Source: Hyphomicrobiales bacterium
GTDB taxonomy: Bacteria; Pseudomonadota; Alphaproteobacteria; Rhizobiales; Rhizobiaceae
Length of the DNA stretch: 64,000 nt
Assembly (NCBI GenBank): GCA_026400435.1
Contig: JAPLOZ010000103.1
Coordinates: 1-64,000, forward strand
Reading direction: 5' to 3'
The notes beneath the pieces were generated by a model. That model saw only the letters and a program-made list of their open reading frames with translations, was not told the origin of the DNA and made no database searches. Position numbers and translations under genes: made by a program. Shown in pieces: positions 29,416-38,300 of the stretch; the stretch's first letter is position 1; each line of letters opens with the position of its first letter.

Positions 29416-29444
29416 GTTGATGCGCCGCGCCACATCGGCTATGA
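29416..29444 (+). promoter_or_regulatory. candidate tRNA-Arg promoter
   Basis: GTTGAT (29416-29421), a 17-base spacer and CTATGA (29439-29444) match the rhizobial housekeeping form. It ends about 40 bases before the tRNA. It lies directly after the repeat. Confidence 0.45.
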
Positions 29445-29483
29445 GACCCATGCTTCCCGGCTTTGCCGGATCGGGGCCGGTTC

Positions 29484-29560
<77 letters not shown>

Positions 29561-29583
29561 GATAACCAATTGCTTTAATTAGT

Positions 29584-29805
29584 TTATTTTTGACAGCCCG
29601 GTGAAGAGTTGACCGAGTTCCTCTGCCGCACTCTCGACGCAGGGAGATGAGTTCGAGATCGAACGCAACGGGACGCGCCGGCGCCAAGGCTCGCGCGCAT
29701 CAATACGGTGGCGAGGCAGAGGCAGACAGCGGCAATGGCCCCGCCGATCAAGAATCCGGAAAGCGTCATGGCCGGTGCACGATCATTTTGGGAAGTATTC
29801 GACAT
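29584..29805 (-). CDS. small predicted membrane protein (hypothetical)
   Basis: The 73-residue frame begins at ATG 29805 with GGAG five bases upstream and has one hydrophobic segment ([20 protein letters not shown], about 15-34) and a basic tail. It overlaps the end of the DUF1398 gene by 23 bases on the same strand. No family is recognised and its coding status is unproven. Confidence 0.35.
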   Translation of the reverse strand: MSNTSQNDRAPAMTLSGFLIGGAIAAVCLCLATVLMRASLGAGASRCVRSRTHLPASRVRQRNSVNSSPGCQK

Positions 29806-30184
29806 GAGTCTCCGCCGTGCGGCCAAAATAGACGATGCGCCGGCCGAGGAACGAGACGAGGTATCCCGCGCAGCCGGCGGCTTTGGCCTTCTCGCTGAAG
29901 GCGATGTAGCTGTAGCCGGCGGGGTTCGTCTGCGCCCACCGCACCAGGCGCTCGACCTCGCCGGCATCGAAGGCTGCGCCGACGGTGCGGGCGGGCAGTG
30001 GCACATCTAACGTTACGCTGTCGCCGTCCGGCAGATAGTAGGTCTGACTGTTGCGGCGATAGTCGACCAGGTAGCCCTCGAAGCCGGCGGCGATCAGCTT
30101 GCCGACTATTTCCGGAAAGCTCAGGCTTCCATCGTGAGCGGCATGCAGGCAGATTTCGGCAATAGATTTCCGTTCCGCGTCCAT
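29783..30184 (-). CDS. DUF1398 family protein
   Basis: The 133-residue protein begins SIAEICLHAAHDGSLSFPEIVGKLIAAGFEGYLVDYRR, a DUF1398 signature. It is small, soluble and of unknown function, with no recognised catalytic residues. It lies 44 bases after marR on the same strand and is probably controlled by it. Confidence 0.7.
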   Translation of the reverse strand: MDAERKSIAEICLHAAHDGSLSFPEIVGKLIAAGFEGYLVDYRRNSQTYYLPDGDSVTLDVPLPARTVGAAFDAGEVERLVRWAQTNPAGYSYIAFSEKAKAAGCAGYLVSFLGRRIVYFGRTAETHVEYFPK

Positions 30185-30228
30185 GGCGGGTTCCTTTCAT
30201 TCTCGACATTGAGTTATGGCCGGTGTGG

Positions 30229-30681
30229 TCAGTCCACCGGGATTGCTTTCAGCCCGCGCCGTTCGGCGAGAAGCTTCAGGATGCGGTCGAGTGTTTCGTG
30301 CTCTTCCTTCATTAATACGCCGAAGAATTCGGCGTCATTCTTGTCGGCAAGCGATGCCAGAACCGGAATTTTGGCGCGCCCCTCCGTAGTCAGGGATAGG
30401 CTGTGAGCGCGCTTGTCCTGCCGGCTTTGCGCCCGCTTCACCAGTCCTTTGGCCACCAGTCTCTCCGAAAGCTTGCTGATTGCCCCCTTCGTCATGCCCA
30501 TTCTTTCCGCCAGGACAGACGGAGGTGTCGGCTCCAGGTCGTAGAGCGCCCGCATGAACGACCACTCCGCGACGGTGACGCCTTCATCCGATACCTTGCG
30601 CGCGAACTCGTGCGACACGGCGTTAGACACCATCCGCATCCAGTACCCGGTATGATCGGTAAGTTCCGAGGCCGAACTCAT
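30229..30681 (-). CDS. MarR-family transcriptional regulator
   Basis: The 150-residue protein has the MarR winged helix (LAERMGMTKGAISKLSERLVAKGLVKRAQSRQDKRAHSLSLT, given here as family landmark from about residue 58 to 98). It starts at ATG 30681, with AGGGTG upstream. Its start sits just after a perfect 17-bp inverted repeat at 30694-30733, which is a strong self-operator candidate. DUF1398 and the small membrane protein follow in the same operon. Confidence 0.88.
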   Translation of the reverse strand: MSSASELTDHTGYWMRMVSNAVSHEFARKVSDEGVTVAEWSFMRALYDLEPTPPSVLAERMGMTKGAISKLSERLVAKGLVKRAQSRQDKRAHSLSLTTEGRAKIPVLASLADKNDAEFFGVLMKEEHETLDRILKLLAERRGLKAIPVD

Positions 30682-30693
30682 GGGGCACACCCT

Positions 30694-30733
30694 GTTGACT
30701 AGGAAACTAGGCTAATCTAGTTTCCTAGTCAAC
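30694..30733. promoter_or_regulatory. perfect 17-bp inverted repeat, MarR operator with symmetrical promoters
   Basis: GTTGACTAGGAAACTAG (30694-30710), six bases GCTAAT, then its exact reverse complement (30717-30733). Each arm also contains CTAG-N4-CTAG. On either strand GTTGAC, 17 bases and CTAGTT form a housekeeping-like promoter, so the operator covers two divergent promoter cores. Confidence 0.75.
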
Positions 30734-30860
30734 AACAATTTTTGAATCGGATAGAGAGGGGCAATGGCGGAAAAACAACGCGAACTGAAATCAGTTCGAC
30801 TGGCCGCGACAACCTGGCCGGTTGCCCCGTGCTCCGCCCCGCCCGCGGCTGCGCCTCGCC

Positions 30861-31427
30861 CTAACGCGGTGCGCGCTTGGCGAGGATGCGCTGCAAGGTG
30901 CGGCGGTGCATGTTCAGGCGGCGCGCGGTTTCCGACACATTGCGTTCGCACATCTCATACACCCGCTGGATATGCTCCCAGCGCACCCGGTCGGCCGACA
31001 TGGGATTTTCGGGCGGCGCGGCGCGTTCGCCGGCGGTGCGGATCAATGCAGCGAACACGTCGTCCGCGTCGGCTGGCTTCGACAGATAGTCGACCGCGCC
31101 GAGTTTCACCGCCGTCACGGCCGTCGCGATATTGCCGTAGCCGGTCAGGATGACGGTGCGCGCATCCCCCCGCCCCTCGCGTATTGCCGCCACAACGTCG
31201 AGGCCGCTGCCGTCGCCGAGCCGCATGTCGACCACCGCATAGGCCGGCGGATTGGCGCGCGCCTTGGCGACGGCCTCCTCGACGCTTTCAGCGGTATCGA
31301 CGGCAAAGCCGCGTCCTTCCATGGCGCGCGCCAGCCGCGTCAGGAACGGCCGGTCGTCATCGACGATCAGCAGCGAGGCGTCGCCCTCGATCGTACCGAC
31401 CTCCGGTGTGTCGTCCGCAATCATCAT
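30861..31427 (-). CDS. actR: redox response regulator ActR (RegA/PrrA family)
   Basis: The 188-residue response regulator has the receiver site Asp in AVVDMRLGDGSG, the acidic pair LLIVDDDRPF and the Thr/Lys switch residues (ILTGYG, LSKPADA). Its C-terminal Fis-type helix-turn-helix NVSETARRLNMHRRTLQRIL is almost invariant in RegA/ActR/PrrA. It controls redox-responsive genes such as those for carbon and nitrogen fixation and respiration. A longer GTG start at 31499 would overlap actS by four bases; ATG 31427 gives the family's usual length. Confidence 0.93.
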   Translation of the reverse strand: MMIADDTPEVGTIEGDASLLIVDDDRPFLTRLARAMEGRGFAVDTAESVEEAVAKARANPPAYAVVDMRLGDGSGLDVVAAIREGRGDARTVILTGYGNIATAVTAVKLGAVDYLSKPADADDVFAALIRTAGERAAPPENPMSADRVRWEHIQRVYEMCERNVSETARRLNMHRRTLQRILAKRAPR

Positions 31428-31495
31428 CTCTTCAGGTCCGTTCTTCTTGGCCTTCAAATATGACCACTGAGCCGGCTTGTCCAATCCTCGCTCGA

Positions 31496-32815
31496 TCACG
31501 CCGTGTCGAACATGTTCTCGGTGCTCGGCGCGGACGCCAGGAATGAGCCCTTCGGCCAGGCGATTTCAACCAGCGCGCCTTCCCCCGGGGTATTGGAATT
31601 GCGGAAGGAAAGCGTGGCGCCCGAGCGCTCGAGCAGCGTCTTGGCGATGAACAGCCCAAGTCCCAGCCCGCCGCCGCGTTCGGCCCCCTGTCGCGTCGAC
31701 ATGTAGGGCTCGCCGATCCGCGTCACTATTTCAGGCGGAAATCCCGGGCCGTCGTCGACGATGGTGAAGACCACCTCATCTTCGTTCCAGCGCCAGCCTA
31801 TGGTAACGCGCGCCTTGGCAAAGTCGACGGCGTTCTCGACAAGGTTGCCCAGTCCGTAGATGACGCCGGGATTGCGGCGCCCGACCGGCTCGGCTCCGCG
31901 CCGCTCGCCCGGCGAAAGCTTGATCGCGATACCGAAGTCGCGGTGCGGTGCGGTCACCTCCTCGACCAACGAGGTCAACGGCAGGCGAGCGAGATGCTCC
32001 TCGCTTTCGGTGGAAAGGCTGGTCAACCGCTTGAGGATCTCGCGGCATCGCTCGCTCTGCGATCTGAGCAGCTTTACGTCTTCGGCGTAGGTGGTGTCGG
32101 AACCGAGCGCACGCTCCATCTCGCGCGCCACCAGCGCGATTGTCGCGAGCGGCGTGCCGAGTTCGTGCGCCGCCGCCGCCGCCAGCCCGTCGAGCGCCGA
32201 CAGATGCTGCTCGCGCTGCAGCACGAGTTCGGTCGCCGACAATGCGTTCGCGAGCAGGCGGGCCTCCTCCGCCACGCGGAAGGCATAGATGCCGGTAAAC
32301 GCGATCGACGATGACAATGCCACCCAGGAACCGGCGACGTAGATGAAGGGCATGCTGAGTTCGATGCCTTCAAACCACGGCAGCGGCAAGTGGAAGAAGA
32401 CAAGCAGCGTCGCCATGCCGACGACCAGTCCGCCAAGCAGCGACGTCATGCCGAGCGGCAGCGAGGTCGCCGAAATCACCACCGGCACCGCCATCAGAAG
32501 CGCGAAGGGATTGGTCAGGCCGCCGGTCATGTAGAGCAGCCCGGCCAGTTGCAGCGCGTCGAAGGTGAGAATGGCGAAGGCGGCTGGCGGCGGTAGCCGG
32601 TGCGTGGCGGGATACTGAAGCGCCAGCGATACGTTCAGCAAGGCGGAGCAGCCGATCAGGGCGAAACACGGCGCCACCGGCAAGGGGAAACCGAGCCAGT
32701 AGCCGACCACGACGACGGTGATGCTCTGGCCGACGATCGCCAGCCAGCGCAGCCGCACCAGCGTGTTGAGGCGCAGCCTGTGGCCGTGGCCTGGGTCGAG
32801 CGTGTCGCGAGGCAT
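31496..32815 (-). CDS. actS: redox sensor histidine kinase ActS (RegB/PrrB family)
   Basis: The 439-residue kinase has about six N-terminal membrane helices with the quinone-site motif GGLTNPFALL, an H box AAAHELGTPLATIALV, the redox-active Cys in SQSERCREILKRL, and ATP-lid motifs (ENAVDFAKA, DDGPGFP, GGGLGLGLFIAKTLLERSG). It senses the quinone pool and oxygen and phosphorylates ActR. It lies just upstream of actR, overlapping its possible GTG start. Confidence 0.93.
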   Translation of the reverse strand: MPRDTLDPGHGHRLRLNTLVRLRWLAIVGQSITVVVVGYWLGFPLPVAPCFALIGCSALLNVSLALQYPATHRLPPPAAFAILTFDALQLAGLLYMTGGLTNPFALLMAVPVVISATSLPLGMTSLLGGLVVGMATLLVFFHLPLPWFEGIELSMPFIYVAGSWVALSSSIAFTGIYAFRVAEEARLLANALSATELVLQREQHLSALDGLAAAAAHELGTPLATIALVAREMERALGSDTTYAEDVKLLRSQSERCREILKRLTSLSTESEEHLARLPLTSLVEEVTAPHRDFGIAIKLSPGERRGAEPVGRRNPGVIYGLGNLVENAVDFAKARVTIGWRWNEDEVVFTIVDDGPGFPPEIVTRIGEPYMSTRQGAERGGGLGLGLFIAKTLLERSGATLSFRNSNTPGEGALVEIAWPKGSFLASAPSTENMFDTA

Positions 32816-32854
32816 GGCCGCTACCTTATACCGGGTCGGTGGGGGAATGCGCGA

Positions 32855-35320
32855 TCATTTGGCGCGCGGCTTGGCGCGGCTGGTCGCCGTCGCGGCGCGC
32901 GGGTCGTCGGGCCAAATATGCCTGGGATAGCGGCCGCGCATCTCGGCCCGCACTTCGGCCCAGGAGCCACGCCAGAAGCCCGGCAGGTCGCGCGTTGTCT
33001 GGATCGGGCGATGAGCCGGGGACAACAGTTCCAGCGTAAGCGGGACTTTGCCGTCGGCGATCGAAGGGTGCCTGTCCATGCCGAAAAGTTCCTGGACGCG
33101 AATCGCCAGCACCGGCCACTCGCCATCGTAGAGGATGGGAACCCGGCTGCCAGACGGCGCGTCGAAATGCGTAGGGGCCAGGGTCGCGATCCGTCGTTGC
33201 TGGTCCGCAGGAACGAGCGACATCAGGCCGGCATGGACCGCGCCGGCATCGATGCGGGCGAACGACGCCTTTCCGTCCAGGTAGGGCAGCAACCAGTCGT
33301 CCAGCCTTGCGACGAGCGCTTCGTCAGAAGCGTCCGGCCAGGGCGCGCCGAGACCGCGATGCAGCCACGACAGCCGTTGCCTGAGCGTCCCGGCCTCCTT
33401 GCTCCAGTCGAGGAGCGACAGGCCGTGCTCGCGGATCGCTGCGAGGATCGCGCGGTCCGCGGCGTCGCCTGAAGGCGCCGGCAACATCCGCTCCCCAAGC
33501 ACGATGGCTCCGAGCCGGGCAGTCTCGCGCACCCGCACCGAACGGCTGGCGGCATCGAAGGCGCTGGTTCTCGCGGTCTCGATGCGGCGGCCGAGTGCGG
33601 ATCGGATCTCGTCCTCGGTTACCGCCGCAGCCGAGGCGATGCGCGCGCTCTGCGCCTTGCCCTGCAGGTCGGCCACGACCAGAAACGGCTCGCCGGCGAG
33701 GGGATCGGCGGCGTCGAGCTGCGCCCCGCTGCCATTGGCGAGCAGGAACCTGCCCCGCTCGCCACGCGCCTTGGCAACTCTGTCGGGCCACGCGTGGAGG
33801 AGCAGCGAGCCGGCTGGCACGGCTTCGCCGGCGGGTTCTCGCGACACCTGTCCGGCCAGCCTCGCAGCCAGTCCCCGCGCTGCGTTGGCGCGCGGACCGC
33901 GTTCGTTCCGCAAACGTGCCAGCCGCCGTTCCAGGTCGACGCTGTCGCCGCCCAGCCCGCGTTCCGTCATCAGCACTGCAAGCTCGGCGGCGATCCCGGC
34001 CTGTCCCTGTTTCGCCGCCTCGGCCACCATATGCGCAAGCCGCGCCGGCAGCGCCAGCCTCCGCATCGCATCGCCCGCTTGCGTCAGGCGTCCGTTGGCA
34101 TCGATGGCGTCAAGCCCGGCAAGCAGGGCGCGCGCCTCGGCAAGCGCCGGTCCGGGCGGCGGGTCGAGGAAGCGCAGCGTGGTGGGTTCCGCGACGCCGA
34201 AGGCCGCGCAATCGAGCAACAGGCCAGAAAGGTCAGCCTGCAGGATTTCCGGCGGCGTGAAGGCGGGCAGCGCCGCCGTCTGTTCGGCCCGCCACAACCT
34301 GATCGCAATACCAGGCTCCGTCCTCCCGGCGCGCCCGGCCCGCTGGTCGGCGGAAGCACGCGACGCCCGCACTGTCTCCAGCCTGGTGAGCCCGGTGGCT
34401 GGCTCGTAGCGCGGCAGGCGCGACATCCCGGAATCGATCACCACGCGCACGCCGTCAATGGTGATCGAGGTCTCGGCGATCGAGGTGGCGAGCACCACCT
34501 TGCGCCGCCCTGGCGCTGCCGGCCGGATTGCGGCGTCCTGCGCTCTGCCATCGAGTTGGCCGTAGAGCGGGACCACGTCGCAATTGTCAGGCAGCCGGCC
34601 GGCCAGCCGTTCGGCGGTGCGCTCGATCTCGCGCTGGCCTGGCAGGAAGGCGAGAACGCTGCCGGTCTCCGAGGCTACCGCCTCGCGGATTGCCTTGGCC
34701 ATGGCATCTTCGACAGGAGTCCCGCCGGGACGCTCGTCATAACGCAGCTCGACCGGGAAGCTCCGCCCGGCGCTTTCGATCACCGGCGCGCCTTCCAGCA
34801 GCCTTGCGACCCGCGCACCGTCGAGCGTCGCCGACATGACGAGCAGCCTCAGGTCCGGTCGCAGCGCGCTCTGTACATCGAGCGCCAGCGCCAGGCCGAA
34901 GTCGCCGTCGAGCGAGCGCTCGTGGAATTCGTCGAACAGCACCGCCGCAACACCCGGCAGTTCCGGATCTTCGAGGATCATGCGCGCCAGCACGCCCTCG
35001 GTGACGACCATGACGCGGGTTTTGGCCGACATCCGGCTTTCCATGCGCATCGCATAGCCAACCGTGGCGCCGGGCTCTTCTCCAAGCAGTTGCGCCATGC
35101 GCCGCGCGGCGGCGCGGGCGGCCAGGCGGCGCGGTTCGAGCAGCACGATGCGGCCACCGCTGAGCCAGGGCGCGTCGAGCAGCGCCAGCGGCACCAGCGT
35201 CGTCTTGCCGGCGCCGGGCGGCGCGACCAGCACCGCGTTGACCCCGGCAATAAGCGCCTGCCCGAGCGCAGGCAGGACTTCTATGACGGGGAGTGCGGGC
35301 AGAGCGACCATGCCGCGCAT
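32855..35320 (-). CDS. hrpB: ATP-dependent helicase HrpB
   Basis: The 821-residue DEAH-box helicase has motif I APPGAGKTTLVPL (about 35-47), motif II DEFHERSLDGD, motif III SATLDGA and motif VI QRAGRAGRTEPG, then helicase-associated and HrpB C-terminal domains. HrpB of E. coli is an RNA helicase-like protein of unclear role. It lies 39 bases upstream of actS on the same strand. Confidence 0.94.
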   Translation of the reverse strand: MRGMVALPALPVIEVLPALGQALIAGVNAVLVAPPGAGKTTLVPLALLDAPWLSGGRIVLLEPRRLAARAAARRMAQLLGEEPGATVGYAMRMESRMSAKTRVMVVTEGVLARMILEDPELPGVAAVLFDEFHERSLDGDFGLALALDVQSALRPDLRLLVMSATLDGARVARLLEGAPVIESAGRSFPVELRYDERPGGTPVEDAMAKAIREAVASETGSVLAFLPGQREIERTAERLAGRLPDNCDVVPLYGQLDGRAQDAAIRPAAPGRRKVVLATSIAETSITIDGVRVVIDSGMSRLPRYEPATGLTRLETVRASRASADQRAGRAGRTEPGIAIRLWRAEQTAALPAFTPPEILQADLSGLLLDCAAFGVAEPTTLRFLDPPPGPALAEARALLAGLDAIDANGRLTQAGDAMRRLALPARLAHMVAEAAKQGQAGIAAELAVLMTERGLGGDSVDLERRLARLRNERGPRANAARGLAARLAGQVSREPAGEAVPAGSLLLHAWPDRVAKARGERGRFLLANGSGAQLDAADPLAGEPFLVVADLQGKAQSARIASAAAVTEDEIRSALGRRIETARTSAFDAASRSVRVRETARLGAIVLGERMLPAPSGDAADRAILAAIREHGLSLLDWSKEAGTLRQRLSWLHRGLGAPWPDASDEALVARLDDWLLPYLDGKASFARIDAGAVHAGLMSLVPADQQRRIATLAPTHFDAPSGSRVPILYDGEWPVLAIRVQELFGMDRHPSIADGKVPLTLELLSPAHRPIQTTRDLPGFWRGSWAEVRAEMRGRYPRHIWPDDPRAATATSRAKPRAK

Positions 35321-35358
35321 TAGCAGGCCATGCCGCGCCGCTCAATCGGACAGAAGGT

Positions 35359-36477
35359 TTACGCCACTTCCGTCCATTTGGATTGCTGGAACGATCTTGC
35401 CATCGCGGCGATGGTGCGCTCGATCAGGATGCCTTCCTCGAATCCGATCGACACGCTCGGTTCGCCCTGCATGCGCGCGATCAGCTGCCGGAATTCGATG
35501 ACCTTGAGGTCGTTGAAACCGAGATTGTGGCCGGCGGCGGGAATGAACCGGTCGTAAGGCTTGTGATGCGGGGCGCTCAGCACCGTCCGGAATCCCTGCT
35601 CCGTGGGGTTGTCCGCCGTCAGATAGAGCTGGAACTCGTTCATTTTCTCCTGGTCGTAGAGGATCGACCCCCTGGCGCCGAATATCTGGATGGCGATGCG
35701 ACCCTTGCGGCCCCAGGCGGTCCGGCTGACCGCGATATAGCCCGACGCGCCGTTCTCGAGCCGCAGCAGGATCGTCGCGATGTCGAACACCTCGACCTCG
35801 CGCTCGCCGTCGGGGGTCTTGCGCGTCGGATAGGGCTTGGCCATGTCGCACATCACCTTGGCGACGCGGCCGAACAGCGTATGCAGCAGCGACAGCGGAT
35901 GCACGCCGAAATCGTCGAGCGCGCCCCAGCCGTTGATCGCCTCGTGGCGTTGCTGGAACGGCGCCTCGGGGTCGGCCAGGAAATCCTCGTCCATCTCAAT
36001 GCGAACATGGTTGACGGTGCCGATGACGCCCTCGTCGAGCAGCTTGCGGATATGCCTTATCGCGGGGTTCTGGATGTAGTTGTAGCCGAGCACCGCAGCC
36101 TTGCCGGAAGCGCGGGCGGCGGCCAGCATTTCCTCAGCCTCGGCGAGTTTCGGCGCCATCGGCTTCTCGCACCAGACATGCTTGCCGGCGGCGAGCGCTG
36201 CGCGCGCCATTTCCAGATGGAACTTGTTGGGCGTGGTGATAGAGACGACATCGACCTCGGGATCGGCAATCACCCGCTTCCAGTCGCCCGATGCCTTCTT
36301 GAAGCCGAACTCGGCGGCCTTGCTTTGCGCAAGCTCCTCGTTCGCCTCGCCGAGATGCACAAGCCTGACATCAGGCACGTCTCCGAAAACCGGGCGCACA
36401 GAGTTCCAGGCCAGCGCATGGGCCTTGCCCATGAAACCGGTCCCGATAAGTCCGACGCCGATCTTTTCCATGCTCAT
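35359..36477 (-). CDS. Gfo/Idh/MocA-family dehydrogenase, likely inositol-linked
   Basis: The 372-residue oxidoreductase has the Rossmann start VGLIGTGFMGKAHALAW, the EKPMAP motif (His/Lys active region) and the late NADH-domain segments. It is divergent from iolR and faces the iol genes, so a role in inositol or inositol-isomer oxidation is likely (for example scyllo-inositol or a sugar-inositol). The exact substrate is not shown by sequence. Confidence 0.82.
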   Translation of the reverse strand: MSMEKIGVGLIGTGFMGKAHALAWNSVRPVFGDVPDVRLVHLGEANEELAQSKAAEFGFKKASGDWKRVIADPEVDVVSITTPNKFHLEMARAALAAGKHVWCEKPMAPKLAEAEEMLAAARASGKAAVLGYNYIQNPAIRHIRKLLDEGVIGTVNHVRIEMDEDFLADPEAPFQQRHEAINGWGALDDFGVHPLSLLHTLFGRVAKVMCDMAKPYPTRKTPDGEREVEVFDIATILLRLENGASGYIAVSRTAWGRKGRIAIQIFGARGSILYDQEKMNEFQLYLTADNPTEQGFRTVLSAPHHKPYDRFIPAAGHNLGFNDLKVIEFRQLIARMQGEPSVSIGFEEGILIERTIAAMARSFQQSKWTEVA

Positions 36478-36560
36478 GCTCCAGGGCTGACGCCAACCAG
36501 ACGGTCATTTCGTCTAGCGTTTCGCGTCATGGAATAAAAGATGCATCGACTAGCTCCAGT

Positions 36561-36574
36561 GGAATTTTTGTTCT
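36561..36574. promoter_or_regulatory. candidate IolR box upstream of iolR
   Basis: GGAA-N6-TTCT (36561-36574) differs by one base from the GGAA-N6-TTCC motif reported for the RpiR-type IolR of rhizobia. It lies between the divergent Gfo/Idh gene and iolR. Confidence 0.4.
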
Positions 36575-36627
36575 ATTTCTAGTCGCGGACGATCACCGCA
36601 AAGGGGCATCGGGCGAGCACACCTGTC

Positions 36628-37461
36628 ATGACACCAGGCGAAGGCGCTCCCAAGGATTTCGCGGCTTTGCGCGCAGCCATCGCGCAGCGTGCGGAGCAAT
36701 TGCCCAAGCGGCTGATGCAGATTGCCGGCTATGCATTGGAGAATCCTGACGAGATCGCCTTCGGCACGGTCGCCAGCATCGCCGCCAGCGCCGACGTCCA
36801 GCCATCGGCGCTGGTCCGTTTTGCGCGCGCTCTCGGCTACCAGGGTTTCACCGACCTGCAGGACGTGTTCCGCTCGCGTCTGCGCGACCGCGTGCTCAAC
36901 TACGACGAGCGTCTCGCGAAGCTGCGCGACCATGGCGTCGCCACCAGCCAGTCCGGTCTGGTGCTTGACGGCTTTCTCGAAGCCAGCGAACGGTCGATCG
37001 CCAAATTTCGAGAGAAGGTCGACCATGAGGCGATCGACAACGCGGTGACCATTCTTGCCGCGGCCCACACGATCTACCTGATCGGCCTCAGGCGCTCGTT
37101 CCCCATCGCCTCCTACATGAGCTACGCCATGGGCAAGCTCGGCGTGCGCAACATCCTTGTCGATGCGGTGGCCGGCATGGGCGCCGAACAGGCTAGCTTC
37201 ATGACCGCTGTCGATGCAGCCCTGGCGATCAGCTTCGCGCCCTACGCCAGCCAGACCGTCGCCCTGACGGACGCCGCGAAATCGCGCGGCGCAAGGATCG
37301 TTACCATCACCGATTCCGTGTTTTCCCCGCTTGCCTCGCCAGCGGACGCGCTCATCGAAGTCAGCGAGGCGGATTTCGAGGGCTTTCGCTCGATGGCCAC
37401 CACCATGGCCGTCGCCATGACGCTGTGTGTGGCGGTCGCGGCCAGGCGGGGCGAAAGTTAG
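36628..37461 (+). CDS. iolR: RpiR-family inositol catabolism regulator
   Basis: The 277-residue protein has an N-terminal RpiR helix-turn-helix (VASIAASADVQPSALVRFARALGY) and a C-terminal SIS sugar-phosphate domain (IYLIGLRRSFPIASYMSYAMGK). Rhizobial IolR is of this type, unlike the DeoR-type IolR of Bacillus. It lies between two inositol-linked dehydrogenase genes and its stop overlaps the stop of the convergent SDR by four bases. Binding of an inositol-derived sugar phosphate probably lifts repression. Confidence 0.82.
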   Translation: MTPGEGAPKDFAALRAAIAQRAEQLPKRLMQIAGYALENPDEIAFGTVASIAASADVQPSALVRFARALGYQGFTDLQDVFRSRLRDRVLNYDERLAKLRDHGVATSQSGLVLDGFLEASERSIAKFREKVDHEAIDNAVTILAAAHTIYLIGLRRSFPIASYMSYAMGKLGVRNILVDAVAGMGAEQASFMTAVDAALAISFAPYASQTVALTDAAKSRGARIVTITDSVFSPLASPADALIEVSEADFEGFRSMATTMAVAMTLCVAVAARRGES

Positions 37462-38288
37462 GCGACCGCCGGTGGCGGCGGCGGGCTGTCGCCGGTGCCG
37501 CGCACTTGCTGGTCGAAGTCGATGATGGACCCGGTCATCATTCCGCTCTCAGCGCTCGACAAATAGGCAACGGCCCGCGCGACTTCGCCTGTATCGAGAA
37601 GCCGGCCGAACGGCTTCGTCTTGTTGGCCTGTTCCAACCAGCCGTCCTGCGCGCCATGGTAAGTCTTCATGATGCGGTCCTCGCCGGGCGTATCCATGTG
37701 GCCGATGGTCAGTCCGTTGACGCGGATTCGGTGGTTCATCACCGAATAGGCGACATTGCGGGTCAACGTGATCAGCCCGCCCTTCGAGGCGCAATAGGCG
37801 GTGATGAAGCTCTGCCCGCCATGCCCCGACATCGAGATGATGTTGACGATCGATCCCTCGATCTTCTCACGCTTCATGATCGCCAGCGTATCCTGCATCA
37901 GGAAGAAGGGGGCCCGCACGTTGACCGCGAACATCGCGTCGAAGAGTTCGGGCTTGGTGTCCCAGATGGTCCCGCGATCGGTGATGCCGGCGGAGTTCAC
38001 CAGAATGTCGGCCCGCCCGAACGCCTTGTCTGCCTCGGCGACAACCTTGCGGGTGTCCTCCATCGACGCCAGGTCGGCAGCGACGAAGACCGTCTTGACG
38101 CCCTTCTTTTCGAGCGATGCCTTCACACTGGCTCCGCGCCCGGCGTTGCGGCCAGTGATGACGAGGCCGGCAATGCCGCGCTCGGCGAAGAGATGGGCGA
38201 TCGCCTCGCCAAGCCCTTGCGTGGAGCCCGTGACGATGGCGACCTTGCCCTCCAGCGAGGCGTGTTTGAACGAACTTGCGTCAATCAT
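37458..38288 (-). CDS. short-chain dehydrogenase in the iol cluster
   Basis: The 276-residue SDR has the TGSTQGLGEA cofactor loop, the NSAG motif (VNSAGITDRG), Ser in IISMSG and Tyr-Lys in YCASK. It follows iolG by 12 bases on the same strand, so it is likely an inositol-pathway oxidoreductase. A Pro-rich tail ends the protein. Exact substrate unknown. Confidence 0.82.
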   Translation of the reverse strand: MIDASSFKHASLEGKVAIVTGSTQGLGEAIAHLFAERGIAGLVITGRNAGRGASVKASLEKKGVKTVFVAADLASMEDTRKVVAEADKAFGRADILVNSAGITDRGTIWDTKPELFDAMFAVNVRAPFFLMQDTLAIMKREKIEGSIVNIISMSGHGGQSFITAYCASKGGLITLTRNVAYSVMNHRIRVNGLTIGHMDTPGEDRIMKTYHGAQDGWLEQANKTKPFGRLLDTGEVARAVAYLSSAESGMMTGSIIDFDQQVRGTGDSPPPPPAVA

Positions 38289-38300
38289 CGGTTCGTCTCC

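Noticed and set aside
30764-31153. Plus-strand 129-codon frame with a good ribosome site after the MarR palindrome
   Set aside because: It overlaps actR in antisense and its composition is Arg/Ala-rich shadow-like; kept only as a possible remnant in the findings.
33794-35323. A 509-codon plus-strand frame opposite hrpB
   Set aside because: It is a shadow of hrpB, rich in Arg/His/Gln, with no motif.
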